This document shows, in pieces, positions 8,331 through 16,482 of a stretch of DNA of 64,000 bases (positions within the stretch are counted from its first letter, which is position 1; each line of letters starts with the position of its first letter). Under the pieces are notes generated by a model that was not told where the DNA came from, did not search any database, and saw nothing but the letters and a program-made list of their open reading frames with translations. This DNA comes from Flavobacterium swingsii. Lineage in GTDB: Bacteria; Bacteroidota; Bacteroidia; Flavobacteriales; Flavobacteriaceae. Location of the stretch: positions 124,001-188,000 of the forward strand of contig NZ_FOJT01000002.1 of the NCBI RefSeq assembly GCF_900111965.1, in the 5' to 3' direction. Position numbers and translations under genes: made by a program.

Positions 8331-9704
8331 ATGAAAAAACTGCTGTTCCTGTTCTTATTTACTTCACTATTTGGATTTGCTCAAAATTCTGATGAAAATC
8401 AGTTAAAAGAGATATACAAATCGGCACTAACCAATTCTAAATGCTATACTTGGTTAGATGATTTGTCTAATAAAATTGGCTCCAGATTATCAGGGTCAGT
8501 TGGAGCACAAAAAGCAGTTGAGTACACAAAAACACAAATGGAAGCATTAGGAGGATTTGACAAAGTATATCTTCAGGAAGTTATGGTGCCAAAATGGGTT
8601 CGTGGCGAAAAAGAAACTGCTTATATTTTAGATAATAAAACCAAAATAAAAGTGCCAGTTTGTGCGCTTGGTGGTTCGGTTGCAACGTCAAAAAAAGGAG
8701 TCACTGCCGAAGTTATCGAAGTACATTCTCTAAAAGAATTAGAAACACTCGGAATTGATAAAATAAAAGGAAAAATAGTTTTCTTTAATCGTCCGATGGA
8801 TAATGCTCAAATAGAAAGTATGAATGCTTATGGTGGAGCAGGTGACCAAAGATGGTCAGGTGCAAGAGAGGCTTCAAAATTTGGTGCCGTCGCCACTATT
8901 GTTCGTTCTTTAAACTTTCGATTAGATGATTTTCCACATACGGGATCCCAAAGTTATGGTGATATTCCAAAAATGCAATATATTCCAACGGCTGCAATTA
9001 GTACAAATGGCGCAGAATTATTGAGCAAAAAATTAAAACAAAATTCTAAACTTACTTTTTATTTAAAACAATCTTGTCAGCAAATGGAGGAGGTTTTGTC
9101 CTATAATGTTATTGGAGAAATAAAAGGAACAGAACATCCAGAAAATATTATTGTAGTGGGCGGACATCTAGATTCTTGGGATCTTGCCGATGGTTCTCAC
9201 GATGACGGAGCTGGTTGCGTACAAAGTATGGAAGTGGCTAATATTTTTAAAAATATTGGTTACAAACCCAAAAATACCATTAGAGTTGTTATGTTTATGA
9301 ATGAAGAAAATGGTGGTCGTGGCGGAAAAAAATACCAAGAATTAGCACAAATAAATAAAGAAAATCACATTTTTGCTTTAGAAAGTGATTCAGGAGGATT
9401 TTCGCCAAGAGGATTTTCTTTTGAAAGTGATGACACTAATTTTGCTAAAATTTCTAATTGGAAAACCTTATTCGAACCTTATTTAATTCATAGTTTTACA
9501 AAAGGACATGGTGGTTCGGACATAGAACCATTAACATCCACAAAAATTGTAAAAGCTGGTTTGCATCCAGATTCGCAACGCTATTTCGATTACCATCACG
9601 CAGCAAATGACACCTTTGATGCAATTAATAAAAGAGAACTCGAGTTAGGTGCTGCAACCATGACTTCGTTAATTTATTTGATTGATAAATACGGAATTGA
9701 ATAG
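8331..9704 (+). CDS. secreted M28-family aminopeptidase
   Basis: Zinc-dependent exopeptidase, exported. ATG 8331 begins a Sec signal peptide (MKKLLFLFLFTSLFGFAQ); the frame extends 12 codons upstream but those residues do not fit a signal. A PA-like insert lies around residues 120-190 (KIKGKIVFFNRP). The metal site is visible: His279 and the nearby Asp281 in GGHLDSWD, Asp291/292 in HDDGAG, the general-base pair Glu325-Glu326 in NEEN, ESDSGG, and a C-terminal DYHHAAND. About 457 residues, typical for flavobacterial carboxypeptidase Q-like M28 enzymes. Periplasmic or outer-membrane-associated peptide trimming is the likely role. No T9SS tag is seen. Confidence 0.9.
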   Translation: MKKLLFLFLFTSLFGFAQNSDENQLKEIYKSALTNSKCYTWLDDLSNKIGSRLSGSVGAQKAVEYTKTQMEALGGFDKVYLQEVMVPKWVRGEKETAYILDNKTKIKVPVCALGGSVATSKKGVTAEVIEVHSLKELETLGIDKIKGKIVFFNRPMDNAQIESMNAYGGAGDQRWSGAREASKFGAVATIVRSLNFRLDDFPHTGSQSYGDIPKMQYIPTAAISTNGAELLSKKLKQNSKLTFYLKQSCQQMEEVLSYNVIGEIKGTEHPENIIVVGGHLDSWDLADGSHDDGAGCVQSMEVANIFKNIGYKPKNTIRVVMFMNEENGGRGGKKYQELAQINKENHIFALESDSGGFSPRGFSFESDDTNFAKISNWKTLFEPYLIHSFTKGHGGSDIEPLTSTKIVKAGLHPDSQRYFDYHHAANDTFDAINKRELELGAATMTSLIYLIDKYGIE

Positions 9705-9715
9705 AAGCTTGTTAT

Positions 9716-9757
9716 AAAAAAAAGACCTCAAAACATTTGTTTTGAGGTCTTTTTTTA
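9716..9757. terminator. bidirectional terminator between M28 peptidase and creD
   Basis: Perfect hairpin AGACCTCAAAACA / TGTTTTGAGGTCT with a two-base loop, flanked by A8 and T7. It can stop both converging genes. Confidence 0.9.
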
Positions 9758-9771
9758 AGTTAAATTATTAT

Positions 9772-11130
9772 TTATTTTCCCCAATCAATCTTTCTAGAAA
9801 AATACATTACTGCGCCTAGAATGATAAATAATCCGATACTTCCCACAAGTAACGCATAGTTTTCTAACTGAATTATCACGAAAATAAATGTGTACAAAGC
9901 CACTAAGGAAAGTCCTATAAATGTTGGAAACTTCTTGTTTTTCAGTATCGAAATCGAGTAAAGTACAATCATTGTTATGACCGAAGCCGAAGCAATAAGA
10001 TACGCGAACGCAAAACTAGAATGTTCTGTTATTGATATTAAAAGCGTATAAAACATGATTAATGCCAATCCTAACATGGTGTATTGAAAGATATGAATGT
10101 TAATTTTACTTATGGATTGGATTAAAAAGAACACTAGAAAAGTTAAACCAATCATTAGAAATCCATATTTTGAAGCGCGTTCGTTTTGTTGGTATTCATT
10201 TACCGTTTCTATTAGTTTTGCACCAAAAGAATATTCATTCAAATTTGGAATTTTATCTACATATTGTTGGGAAAAAGTACGATTAATATCTAATATTTTC
10301 CAATCGGCATGAAAACCTTTTTTGTTTATTATTTTCGTGGTATCGTTGGCAGCAAAAGCACCTTCGTAACTTGGCGATTCCCAGTCAGAATCGATATTTA
10401 CAACCGTTATTTTTCCCACAGGAATAAACTTCACGCTATTACTACCATTGTATTGCATCAAGAAATTGAAATCTATTTTTCCGTTATTCACTAACGTTTT
10501 GTAGTTAAAGGTATTGGTAACAAGCGTTCCGTAAATAGCATCTTCGTCTTCTGGTTTCGATTCGAATGAGAAAGCTTGATTATTTAATTTTATTTTCAAA
10601 TCACTTTTAATGCTCTTCAGATTTGTTGTTTTTACCACAATAGATGCCTTGTCCCACAATAAATCTCCTTCATTTATATTTAGTTTTTCGAAATTTGGTT
10701 TACTAAAATGACCATCAAAATTCATATTTGCGGTAAAAACCACATTGTTATAAATGCCTCTTTTTAGCGACGTATTTTTCTTAACGTTCGATGTGTTATT
10801 TAGTTTTTCAGGAAAGAAATAAGCGTAAGAAATAGTTGCTTTTTTCTCGATGGTGACCACTTTTGTCTTTGGGTTTGTTACATTATATTCCTCATAAGTT
10901 TTGTAGGGAATTTGCATGATTGGACCATAAAAAAGGACATCTTTTCCCCATAATTGCGTCACTTCATCAGTAACTTCTTGTTTTCGTTGAGAACGTTCGG
11001 AGATTAAATCTTTTACAAATTCTAGCGGAATGAGTAAAACGAGCGTTAGCAAACCTACCATCATCATTTTGGCAGTTGTAGATTGAAAAAATGAACCTTT
11101 GTTCTGATTTTCTTGCATTTGATTTTCCAT
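9772..11130 (-). CDS. creD: CreD-family inner membrane protein
   Basis: A 452-residue CreD homologue. In enterobacteria CreD belongs to the CreBC regulon and affects envelope integrity; its biochemical role is unknown. An N-terminal membrane helix (MMMVGLLTLVLLIPLEFV) is followed by a large periplasmic domain beginning with the family signature LWGKDVLFYGPIMQIPY, and then about five membrane helices from residue 315 on (YGFLMIGLTFLVFFLIQ and following). The start at 11130 is the first ATG; a second lies four codons in. No creBC genes are nearby. It is the last gene of a four-gene set with a winged-helix regulator and two small membrane proteins. Confidence 0.9.
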   Translation of the reverse strand: MENQMQENQNKGSFFQSTTAKMMMVGLLTLVLLIPLEFVKDLISERSQRKQEVTDEVTQLWGKDVLFYGPIMQIPYKTYEEYNVTNPKTKVVTIEKKATISYAYFFPEKLNNTSNVKKNTSLKRGIYNNVVFTANMNFDGHFSKPNFEKLNINEGDLLWDKASIVVKTTNLKSIKSDLKIKLNNQAFSFESKPEDEDAIYGTLVTNTFNYKTLVNNGKIDFNFLMQYNGSNSVKFIPVGKITVVNIDSDWESPSYEGAFAANDTTKIINKKGFHADWKILDINRTFSQQYVDKIPNLNEYSFGAKLIETVNEYQQNERASKYGFLMIGLTFLVFFLIQSISKINIHIFQYTMLGLALIMFYTLLISITEHSSFAFAYLIASASVITMIVLYSISILKNKKFPTFIGLSLVALYTFIFVIIQLENYALLVGSIGLFIILGAVMYFSRKIDWGK

Positions 11131-11205
11131 TTTTGTGTTTATTTATGATTAATGTTTTTTTTAAAAGAACTTTGAATTTCAAAGTAAAAATATAAAAAAA
11201 TAGCG

Positions 11206-11502
11206 TTAATTTTTTGAAATTAATTTTTCTAAAGCTTCAATGTGAGCAGTAAAAGCTTTCCTACCATCTGCCGTTGCTCTGTAACTCGTGTTTGGTTTTT
11301 TGCCAATAAATTGTTTTTCTATCATAATATAGTTTTCAGTTTCTAATGCTTTGGTATGCGAAGCCAAGTTGCCATCAGTTACACCTAAAAGTTCTTTTAG
11401 GGTTGTAAAATCAGCAGATTCATTCACCATTAGTACCGACATAATTCCCAGTCGAATACGATGATCAAAAGCTTTGTTTATATTTTGTATGATGTTTTTC
11501 AT
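11206..11502 (-). CDS. winged-helix transcriptional regulator
   Basis: A 98-residue single-domain DNA-binding protein. HRIRLGIMSVLMVNESADFTTLKELLGVTDGNLASHTKALE is the typical first half of the ArsR/MarR-like 'winged helix DNA-binding domain' family found in Bacteroidota, and the wing follows around KKPNTSYRATADGRKAF. No sensing cysteines or ligand domain are present. It starts 2 bp after the stop of the preceding membrane-protein gene, so translation is probably coupled. Likely regulates this CreD operon, although no operator was identified. Confidence 0.8.
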   Translation of the reverse strand: MKNIIQNINKAFDHRIRLGIMSVLMVNESADFTTLKELLGVTDGNLASHTKALETENYIMIEKQFIGKKPNTSYRATADGRKAFTAHIEALEKLISKN

Positions 11503-11504
11503 GA

Positions 11505-12113
11505 CTATTTTCTGTCATATTTATAATACATCATTCCTCCATATAAAATATGACAAACTCCAAATCCCAATACCCAAAAATGCAATCCGTAACCTGAAAA
11601 TTCGACCGCTAATAATCCTAAAATAATTTCGGTAACTCCCAAATAACGAACATCACGCAAAGTATATTTACTTGCATTTACACAAGCCAATCCGTAAAAT
11701 AATAGCGTAATAGGAGCAATCAGACCATAATAACCGTGACGAAGTAGGAGTAAAGCGAATATTCCTCCAGTAACTAACGGAATGGCAAAATTGATTAGCA
11801 ATCTTCTAGAAGAAGCATTCCACATATTTTCACCTACTTTTTTTGCTTTGTTAACCGTCATAATATAAGCAGTAACTAGCGAAGCAACTAAAACTACAAA
11901 CGCTGTTAACACGATTAGTTCAAACGTATAGCTTTCTAAAGTTATGTAATATCCTTGATGATTTTCTATCAAATAATTCACATAAAAAGCACCAATTAAA
12001 GCATAAATACCAGCTAAAATGCCAGACAAACCACTTAGCGAAATAAACTGTGATGATTTGCTCATCAAATCTTTAATTTCTTTTAAATCTCCTAAATAAT
12101 CTTTATTTTCCAT
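11505..12113 (-). CDS. integral membrane protein of the CreD cluster
   Basis: A 202-residue protein of unknown function. After a charged N-terminus (LKEIKDLMSKSSQFISLSGLSG) it has about six hydrophobic segments, including GILAGIYALIGAFYV, LIVLTAFVVLVASLVTAYIM, LINFAIPLVTGGIFALLLL and LIAPITLLFYGLACVNASKY. Proteins of this type commonly sit next to the winged-helix regulator in Bacteroidota, and may be a membrane partner or sensor for it. ATG 12113 is the natural start. Two-base gap to the regulator gene. Confidence 0.65.
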   Translation of the reverse strand: MENKDYLGDLKEIKDLMSKSSQFISLSGLSGILAGIYALIGAFYVNYLIENHQGYYITLESYTFELIVLTAFVVLVASLVTAYIMTVNKAKKVGENMWNASSRRLLINFAIPLVTGGIFALLLLRHGYYGLIAPITLLFYGLACVNASKYTLRDVRYLGVTEIILGLLAVEFSGYGLHFWVLGFGVCHILYGGMMYYKYDRK

Positions 12114-12148
12114 TTTATTTGGCTTTTCTATCTTAAATACTATTTTAA

Positions 12149-12433
12149 TTACGAACCGGCAATCGGACTGTTGAAAATTCCCACGGCTAACTCAACCCAA
12201 AGTAACAAAAATAGGGCAATTAGTAATGCAATAAATGCTATTCGGTACTTTTTATTGGATATTTTTCTTGTGATAAATTCAGTTACTAAAGCAACGGCTA
12301 GCAATAATGTACCCATAATTACAAAATCGGCAATCGACCAATTTACTTCATTGGTAAACAACATGGCGATTGCAGGAATTAATAATAAACCTATTATTCC
12401 CAAAAGTATGATTAGAAGTCTTCTATTTTTCAT
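12149..12433 (-). CDS. small membrane protein, first gene of the CreD cluster
   Basis: A 94-residue protein with three hydrophobic stretches (LLIILLGIIGLLLIPAIAMLF; ADFVIMGTLLLAVALV; IAFIALLIALFLLLWVELAVG). No recognised family beyond a general resemblance to flavobacterial hypothetical membrane proteins. It starts the minus-strand set that continues with the 202-aa membrane protein, the regulator and creD, with a 35-bp gap to the next gene. An 89-aa antisense frame over the same bases is a shadow. Confidence 0.6.
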   Translation of the reverse strand: MKNRRLLIILLGIIGLLLIPAIAMLFTNEVNWSIADFVIMGTLLLAVALVTEFITRKISNKKYRIAFIALLIALFLLLWVELAVGIFNSPIAGS

Positions 12434-12521
12434 AAAATAATTAGTTTATAAAGAACTTTGAAATACAAAGTAAATAATAATTTTTTGTTCAACCAAATGT
12501 TTTTTCATTTATTTTTGAAAG

Positions 12522-12872
12522 ATGAAACCAACTCAAGAGTACATACTTCGGCAACCCGAAAAATACCAAGCAATGGTATTACATATTATGGCTGTTGTAG
12601 GGAAAATAATTCCCGAAGCGGAGCTACTTTTCAAATACGGAATTCCTTATTTTTATTACAAAAAGAAGCCGTTTTGTTATTTAGCACCCAATCATAAAAA
12701 AGAATTTGTAGATGTTGGTTTTGCAAGAGGTTTTCAGTTAAAACAAAACCAAGAATTTCTAATTTCCGAAAACAGAAATACCGTAAAATCGCTTCGGTAT
12801 TTTAGTTTATCAACAATAGATAATACTGTTTTAATCTCTGTAATCGAAGAAGCTGTGAGTTTGTATAACTAA
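12522..12872 (+). CDS. DUF1801 (YdhG-like) protein
   Basis: A 116-residue cytoplasmic protein with the DUF1801 pattern: PEKYQAMVLHIMAVVGKIIPEAELLFKYGIPYFYYKKKPFCYLA, then HKKEFVDVGFARG and a C-terminal helix pair. Structures of this family show a small alpha/beta fold related to iron-chaperone frataxin, but the role is unknown. ATG 12522 follows a stretch without another start in frame. The stop codon abuts the end of the convergent outer-membrane gene at 12873. A second DUF1801-containing protein is encoded at 55689-56264. Confidence 0.75.
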   Translation: MKPTQEYILRQPEKYQAMVLHIMAVVGKIIPEAELLFKYGIPYFYYKKKPFCYLAPNHKKEFVDVGFARGFQLKQNQEFLISENRNTVKSLRYFSLSTIDNTVLISVIEEAVSLYN

Positions 12873-13712
12873 CTACAACCTAAAAATCCCACCAACGGTA
12901 AATGTTCTTTCTAAAAACCAAAATTTTTGTGTCGCTTTATCAGCGTTATCAAAAGTAGTTTTTATATCATTCATATTGATATAGCCACCTTTTAGCTCGG
13001 TTTGAATAAAGAAATATTTAAAAAAAGTAAAGTTTAAACCTGCTTTTGCCGAAAGACCATAACCAGAAATATGAAAATCATCATGACGTTCTTTGCCCAA
13101 TAATTTGGCATTTGTTTTTGGATATAAAAGCCCAACTCCAACACCTTCGGTAAAATTTATCTGAAATTTATCGGTATTTGGTAAACCAATAAACTTCGAA
13201 ATATCGTCAACACGAGAAAACTCGGTATTTACATAATTTAAACCATCAGTATGTTCGAAAGTCAAAAAATCTTCGGTTAGTAAAACCTGATTGTTTGGTA
13301 AACTTTCTCCATAACTTCCTTGGTTAGGATAATATCCTGTATAATTTACTGCTTTGTCCTGAAACATTACATATTTCATGTGGTCTACTCCAATCGAAAT
13401 ATTGTATTTATCGGTAATATAATAACCCAATCTAAAATTAGTTTGAGGAATTGTCATTCTCGCAGGATTAATATAATCTACATGCCAACCTTTTGGTTTG
13501 TCTTGCGCAGTTACATCGTACAAAGTAAAATCGTAATCGGCACCAGTAAAATGAATATCCGATTTAGAAAACGAATCTCTGTTTCCGCCCCAATAAATAT
13601 AAAATTTTCCTTTGTTGTGCGCCGTATATTTTTCGGGCGTAATATCTTCAGTATTTTGAGAAAACCCAATAAAAGAAGAAATTAAAAAAGCAATAAGTAC
13701 TGTTTTTTTCAT
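12873..13712 (-). CDS. predicted outer-membrane beta-barrel protein
   Basis: A 279-residue protein with a signal peptide (MKKTVLIAFLISSFIGFSQ) followed by many alternating aromatic strands, for example GKFYIYWGGNRDSFS, FRLGYYITDKYNISIGVDHMKY and FFIQTELKGGYINM, ending in a strand with terminal aromatic/hydrophobic residues (TFTVGGIFRL). That pattern fits an 8- to 12-stranded outer-membrane barrel. No specific family is recognised. It is transcribed alone; its promoter region contains a repeat element (13742-13831). Confidence 0.65.
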   Translation of the reverse strand: MKKTVLIAFLISSFIGFSQNTEDITPEKYTAHNKGKFYIYWGGNRDSFSKSDIHFTGADYDFTLYDVTAQDKPKGWHVDYINPARMTIPQTNFRLGYYITDKYNISIGVDHMKYVMFQDKAVNYTGYYPNQGSYGESLPNNQVLLTEDFLTFEHTDGLNYVNTEFSRVDDISKFIGLPNTDKFQINFTEGVGVGLLYPKTNAKLLGKERHDDFHISGYGLSAKAGLNFTFFKYFFIQTELKGGYINMNDIKTTFDNADKATQKFWFLERTFTVGGIFRL

Positions 13713-13741
13713 TGTGAGCGTAATGTTTTGGGCTTATTTGC

Positions 13742-13831
13742 CAGCTATATTCCTGCTTTCCGTTATATTTTTATACCTGACAGGTTTTTAAAACCTGTCA
13801 GGTATAAAAGATACCACTACAATCAGGGCTA
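13742..13831 (-). repeat. modular flavobacterial repeat, copy A
   Basis: A 90-bp element. Read on the minus strand it starts TAGCCCTGATTGTAGTGG, continues with a 35-bp perfect palindrome (13772-13806, arms TATACCTGACAGGTTTT), and ends with CGGAAAGCAGGAATATAGCT. It matches copy B at 16385-16474 in the opposite orientation, and its flanks match copy C at 59192-59294. It lies between the beta-barrel gene and kdsA. Confidence 0.85.
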
Positions 13832-13858
13832 GAAGTAAACCATTTTTGTATTTGTAAA

Positions 13859-14677
13859 TTAAAATTGATTGATTGTTTGTCTAATAGCCACTAATTTGGT
13901 CATTAAACCTTCAAAATAATCTAGGTGAAGCATATTCGCACCATCGCTTTTTGCATTAGCAGGATCAAAATGAGTTTCTATAAAAATTCCGTCAACACCT
14001 ACAGCAATTCCAGCTTTGGCAATAGTTTCTATCATATCAGGACGACCGCCAGTAACACCAGCCACTTGGTTGGGTTGTTGTAGCGAATGCGTTACGTCAA
14101 GAACGGTAGTTGCCATCGTTTGCATGGTAGGAATACCACGAAAATCGACAATCATATCTTGGTAACCAAACATAGAACCTCTATCGGTTAGCATTACGTT
14201 TTTGTTGTTGCAATCTAATACTTTTTGAACAGCGTGTTTCATACTTTCAGGACTCATAAACTGTCCTTTCTTTAGGTTGACCACTTTTCCAGTATTGGCA
14301 GCAGCCACAACTAAATCCGTTTGACGAACTAAAAAAGCAGGTATTTGTAACACATCTACATAAGCAGCGGCCATTGCAGCATCTTCATTAGTATGAATGT
14401 CTGTAACAGTTGGTACACCAAATTCTTTGGATACTTTTTCTAAAATTTTTAAAGCTTTTTCGTCACCAATTCCAGAAAAACTATCAATTCTTGAACGATT
14501 TGCTTTTTTAAATGAGCCTTTAAAAACGTAAGGTATTTGTAATTTATCTGTAATTCCTACTAGCTTTTCGGCAATTCTCATGGCCATTTCTTCTCCTTCA
14601 ATTGCGCATGGACCAGCAAGAATAAAGAAATTTCCGCTGTCTAAATGCTTAATTTTAGGTATGTTTTGTAAATTCAT
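13859..14677 (-). CDS. kdsA: 3-deoxy-8-phosphooctulonate synthase
   Basis: Condenses phosphoenolpyruvate with arabinose 5-phosphate to give KDO 8-phosphate for lipopolysaccharide core synthesis (cytoplasm). The 272-residue protein has the whole family pattern: FILAGPCAIE near 18-27, FKGSFKKANRSR around 53-64, VTDIHTNEDA, a LQIPAFLVRQTDL stretch, GQFMSPESM, MLTDRG, and DGIFIETHFDP near the C-terminus. Length is normal. ATG 14677 follows a -7 element embedded in a palindrome. A KDO-type LPS is implied. Monocistronic as far as can be seen. Confidence 0.95.
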   Translation of the reverse strand: MNLQNIPKIKHLDSGNFFILAGPCAIEGEEMAMRIAEKLVGITDKLQIPYVFKGSFKKANRSRIDSFSGIGDEKALKILEKVSKEFGVPTVTDIHTNEDAAMAAAYVDVLQIPAFLVRQTDLVVAAANTGKVVNLKKGQFMSPESMKHAVQKVLDCNNKNVMLTDRGSMFGYQDMIVDFRGIPTMQTMATTVLDVTHSLQQPNQVAGVTGGRPDMIETIAKAGIAVGVDGIFIETHFDPANAKSDGANMLHLDYFEGLMTKLVAIRQTINQF

Positions 14678-14695
14678 TGTGTTGAAATTTTTTGC

Positions 14696-14726
14696 AAATA
14701 TACCAATTATTTCAATTGGTATATTT
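14696..14726. promoter_or_regulatory. palindrome containing the kdsA -7 element
   Basis: A 13-bp perfect inverted repeat (AAATATACCAATT / AATTGGTATATTT) around ATTTC, between emrB and kdsA. On the minus strand the left arm reads TATATTTG (14702-14695), a consensus -7 box 18 bp before the kdsA ATG. The plus strand also reads TATATTTG at 14720-14727. Confidence 0.5.
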
Positions 14727-14746
14727 GGTTTAACTTTTCTATTTTA

Positions 14747-16333
14747 TTAATGCATTGCATCAGCTGGATTAATTATGTTTTTACTCTTTTTGATTAAGAA
14801 AATAATCGGAATACAACATAAAAACATAATCCCGAGATATAAGAAAATATCCATATAAGACATTACGGTGCTTTGTTTCAAAACTGAAAAATCGATAACT
14901 TGATAAGCCTTGTTTAACGCTTCGTTTGCGCTAAATCCTTTAGACATGAATCCTTTTTGTAAAAGTTGAATTCGTTGTTGCACTTCTAATCTACTTCCAT
15001 CAAGATGAGGAAGCAAATCTACTCTGTGTTTCTGGCTAAATCGTGTAATAAAAGTAGTGATAATGGCAATACCAAAAGAACCTCCCAATTGTCTCATCAT
15101 TCCAGTAAATGCTGCGCCTTCTCCAATATGTTTCCCTTTTAATGTTGATAATGATAAAGTCGTAATAGGAACGAATAACAATCCTAAACCAATTCCTCTC
15201 AATATTAATGGCCAATAAAAATGTTCTACTCCTGTGTCTGGTGTCATTACGTTACGCATCCAAAAAGTAAAGAAAAAGAATACCAGAAAACCAACAGCAA
15301 TCATATAACCTTGCGGAACTCCTTTTTGAATCATTCTTCCTACAAAAGGCATCAAAATTGCGGTTGTAATAGAACCAGGAATTAGTAATAATCCTGCATC
15401 AGTAGCTGTCCAACCTAATATTGATTGTGTATAAATTGGAATAATTAGTGTAGAGCCGTATAATCCAAAACCAAGAATAAATCCCATTAAAATCCCAATT
15501 CGCAAATTCCCATCTTTCAAAACACTTAAGTTTACAATTGGATGTTTGTAGGTCAGTTCTCTCCAAATAAACAAGAGTAAGCCAGTTATTGAAACGACAC
15601 ATAAAGTTACAATGGTTGAATTACTAAACCAATCGTCTTGTTGTCCGTGTTCTAAAACAAACTGTAAAGAACCAATAAATGCTGCTAAGAAAAGAATTCC
15701 CCACCAATCTACTTGATTTGCTTTTAGTTTTTCGCCGTATTTTGGACTTCTAACAAAAGTTAGTGTCAAAAATGTTGCTGCAATTCCCAATGGAATATTG
15801 ATATAAAATATATAAGGCCAAGAAAAATGGTCAACTAAATATCCACCCAACGGCGGACCTAATGTTGGACCTACAATAACACCCATTCCGTAAATGGCTT
15901 GTGCCATTCCACGTTTTGCCATAGGATAACTTTCGGTGATAATGGTTTGTGCGGTTACTAATAATGCACCACCACCAAGTCCTTGGATAAATCTAAAAGC
16001 GACCAATTCCCATATATTGGAAGCATTTCCGCAAAGAAAAGAAGCTACCGTAAAAATAATAATGGATACCGCAAAATAATTTCGTCTTCCAAATTGTTGT
16101 GATAACCAACTTGTCATTGGGATTACAATAACATTTGCAATGGCATATGCTGTAATTACCCAAGCTACATCTGTAAGGGTTGCTCCCAAACTTCCGCGCA
16201 TGTTGGTTAGTGCTACGTTTACGATAGTGGTGTCTACTATTTCCAGTAGCGCACAAAGTACTGCTGTAATGGTAATAATAATTCTTCGAAAGCCGTATTC
16301 TACTAAATCGTCTTCTGCTATAGTTGTTGTCAT
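14747..16333 (-). CDS. emrB: DHA2-family drug:H+ antiporter (EmrB type)
   Basis: Inner-membrane major facilitator of the 14-helix DHA2 group. ATG 16333 (MTTTIAEDDL) is preferred to a TTG at 16348. Family motifs are visible: LDTTIVNVAL-like EIVDTTIVNVAL in helix 1, LSQQFGRRNYF as the loop 2-3 motif, GLGGGALLVTAQTII, and motif C in MGVIVGPTLGPPLGGYLVD. It is the last gene of tetR-tolC-hlyD-emrB, and so the pump of a tripartite efflux system. Substrates are probably hydrophobic drugs or fatty acids, unproven here. A 134-bp gap holding repeat copy B separates it from hlyD. Confidence 0.9.
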   Translation of the reverse strand: MTTTIAEDDLVEYGFRRIIITITAVLCALLEIVDTTIVNVALTNMRGSLGATLTDVAWVITAYAIANVIVIPMTSWLSQQFGRRNYFAVSIIIFTVASFLCGNASNIWELVAFRFIQGLGGGALLVTAQTIITESYPMAKRGMAQAIYGMGVIVGPTLGPPLGGYLVDHFSWPYIFYINIPLGIAATFLTLTFVRSPKYGEKLKANQVDWWGILFLAAFIGSLQFVLEHGQQDDWFSNSTIVTLCVVSITGLLLFIWRELTYKHPIVNLSVLKDGNLRIGILMGFILGFGLYGSTLIIPIYTQSILGWTATDAGLLLIPGSITTAILMPFVGRMIQKGVPQGYMIAVGFLVFFFFTFWMRNVMTPDTGVEHFYWPLILRGIGLGLLFVPITTLSLSTLKGKHIGEGAAFTGMMRQLGGSFGIAIITTFITRFSQKHRVDLLPHLDGSRLEVQQRIQLLQKGFMSKGFSANEALNKAYQVIDFSVLKQSTVMSYMDIFLYLGIMFLCCIPIIFLIKKSKNIINPADAMH

Positions 16334-16384
16334 ATTTTTAATTAACAATTAACAATTGATAATTTGTTTTTGAACGGAATGCCC

Positions 16385-16474
16385 TAGCCCTGATAGTAGC
16401 GGTATCTTTTATACCTGACAGGTTTTTAAAACCTGTCAGGTATAAAAATAAAGCGGATAGCAGGAAATGGCTCC
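16385..16474 (+). repeat. modular flavobacterial repeat, copy B
   Basis: A 90-bp element beginning TAGCCCTGATAGTAGCGG, with the same 35-bp palindrome as copy A (16410-16444) and ending CGGATAGCAGGAAATGGCTCC. It sits inside the efflux operon between hlyD and emrB, so it is transcribed as its complement, where its stem-loop could affect mRNA stability. Confidence 0.85.
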
Positions 16475-16482
16475 TAATAAAT

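Noticed and set aside
12171-12440. 89-codon plus-strand frame
   Set aside because: Shadow of the minus-strand membrane-protein gene, low-complexity and without family similarity.
12458-12697. 79-codon plus-strand frame before and within the DUF1801 gene
   Set aside because: Overlaps the well-supported DUF1801 frame in a different phase; the product has no recognisable pattern.
13320-13685. 121-codon plus-strand frame
   Set aside because: Antisense to the signal-bearing outer-membrane protein, with composition of a complementary-strand artefact.
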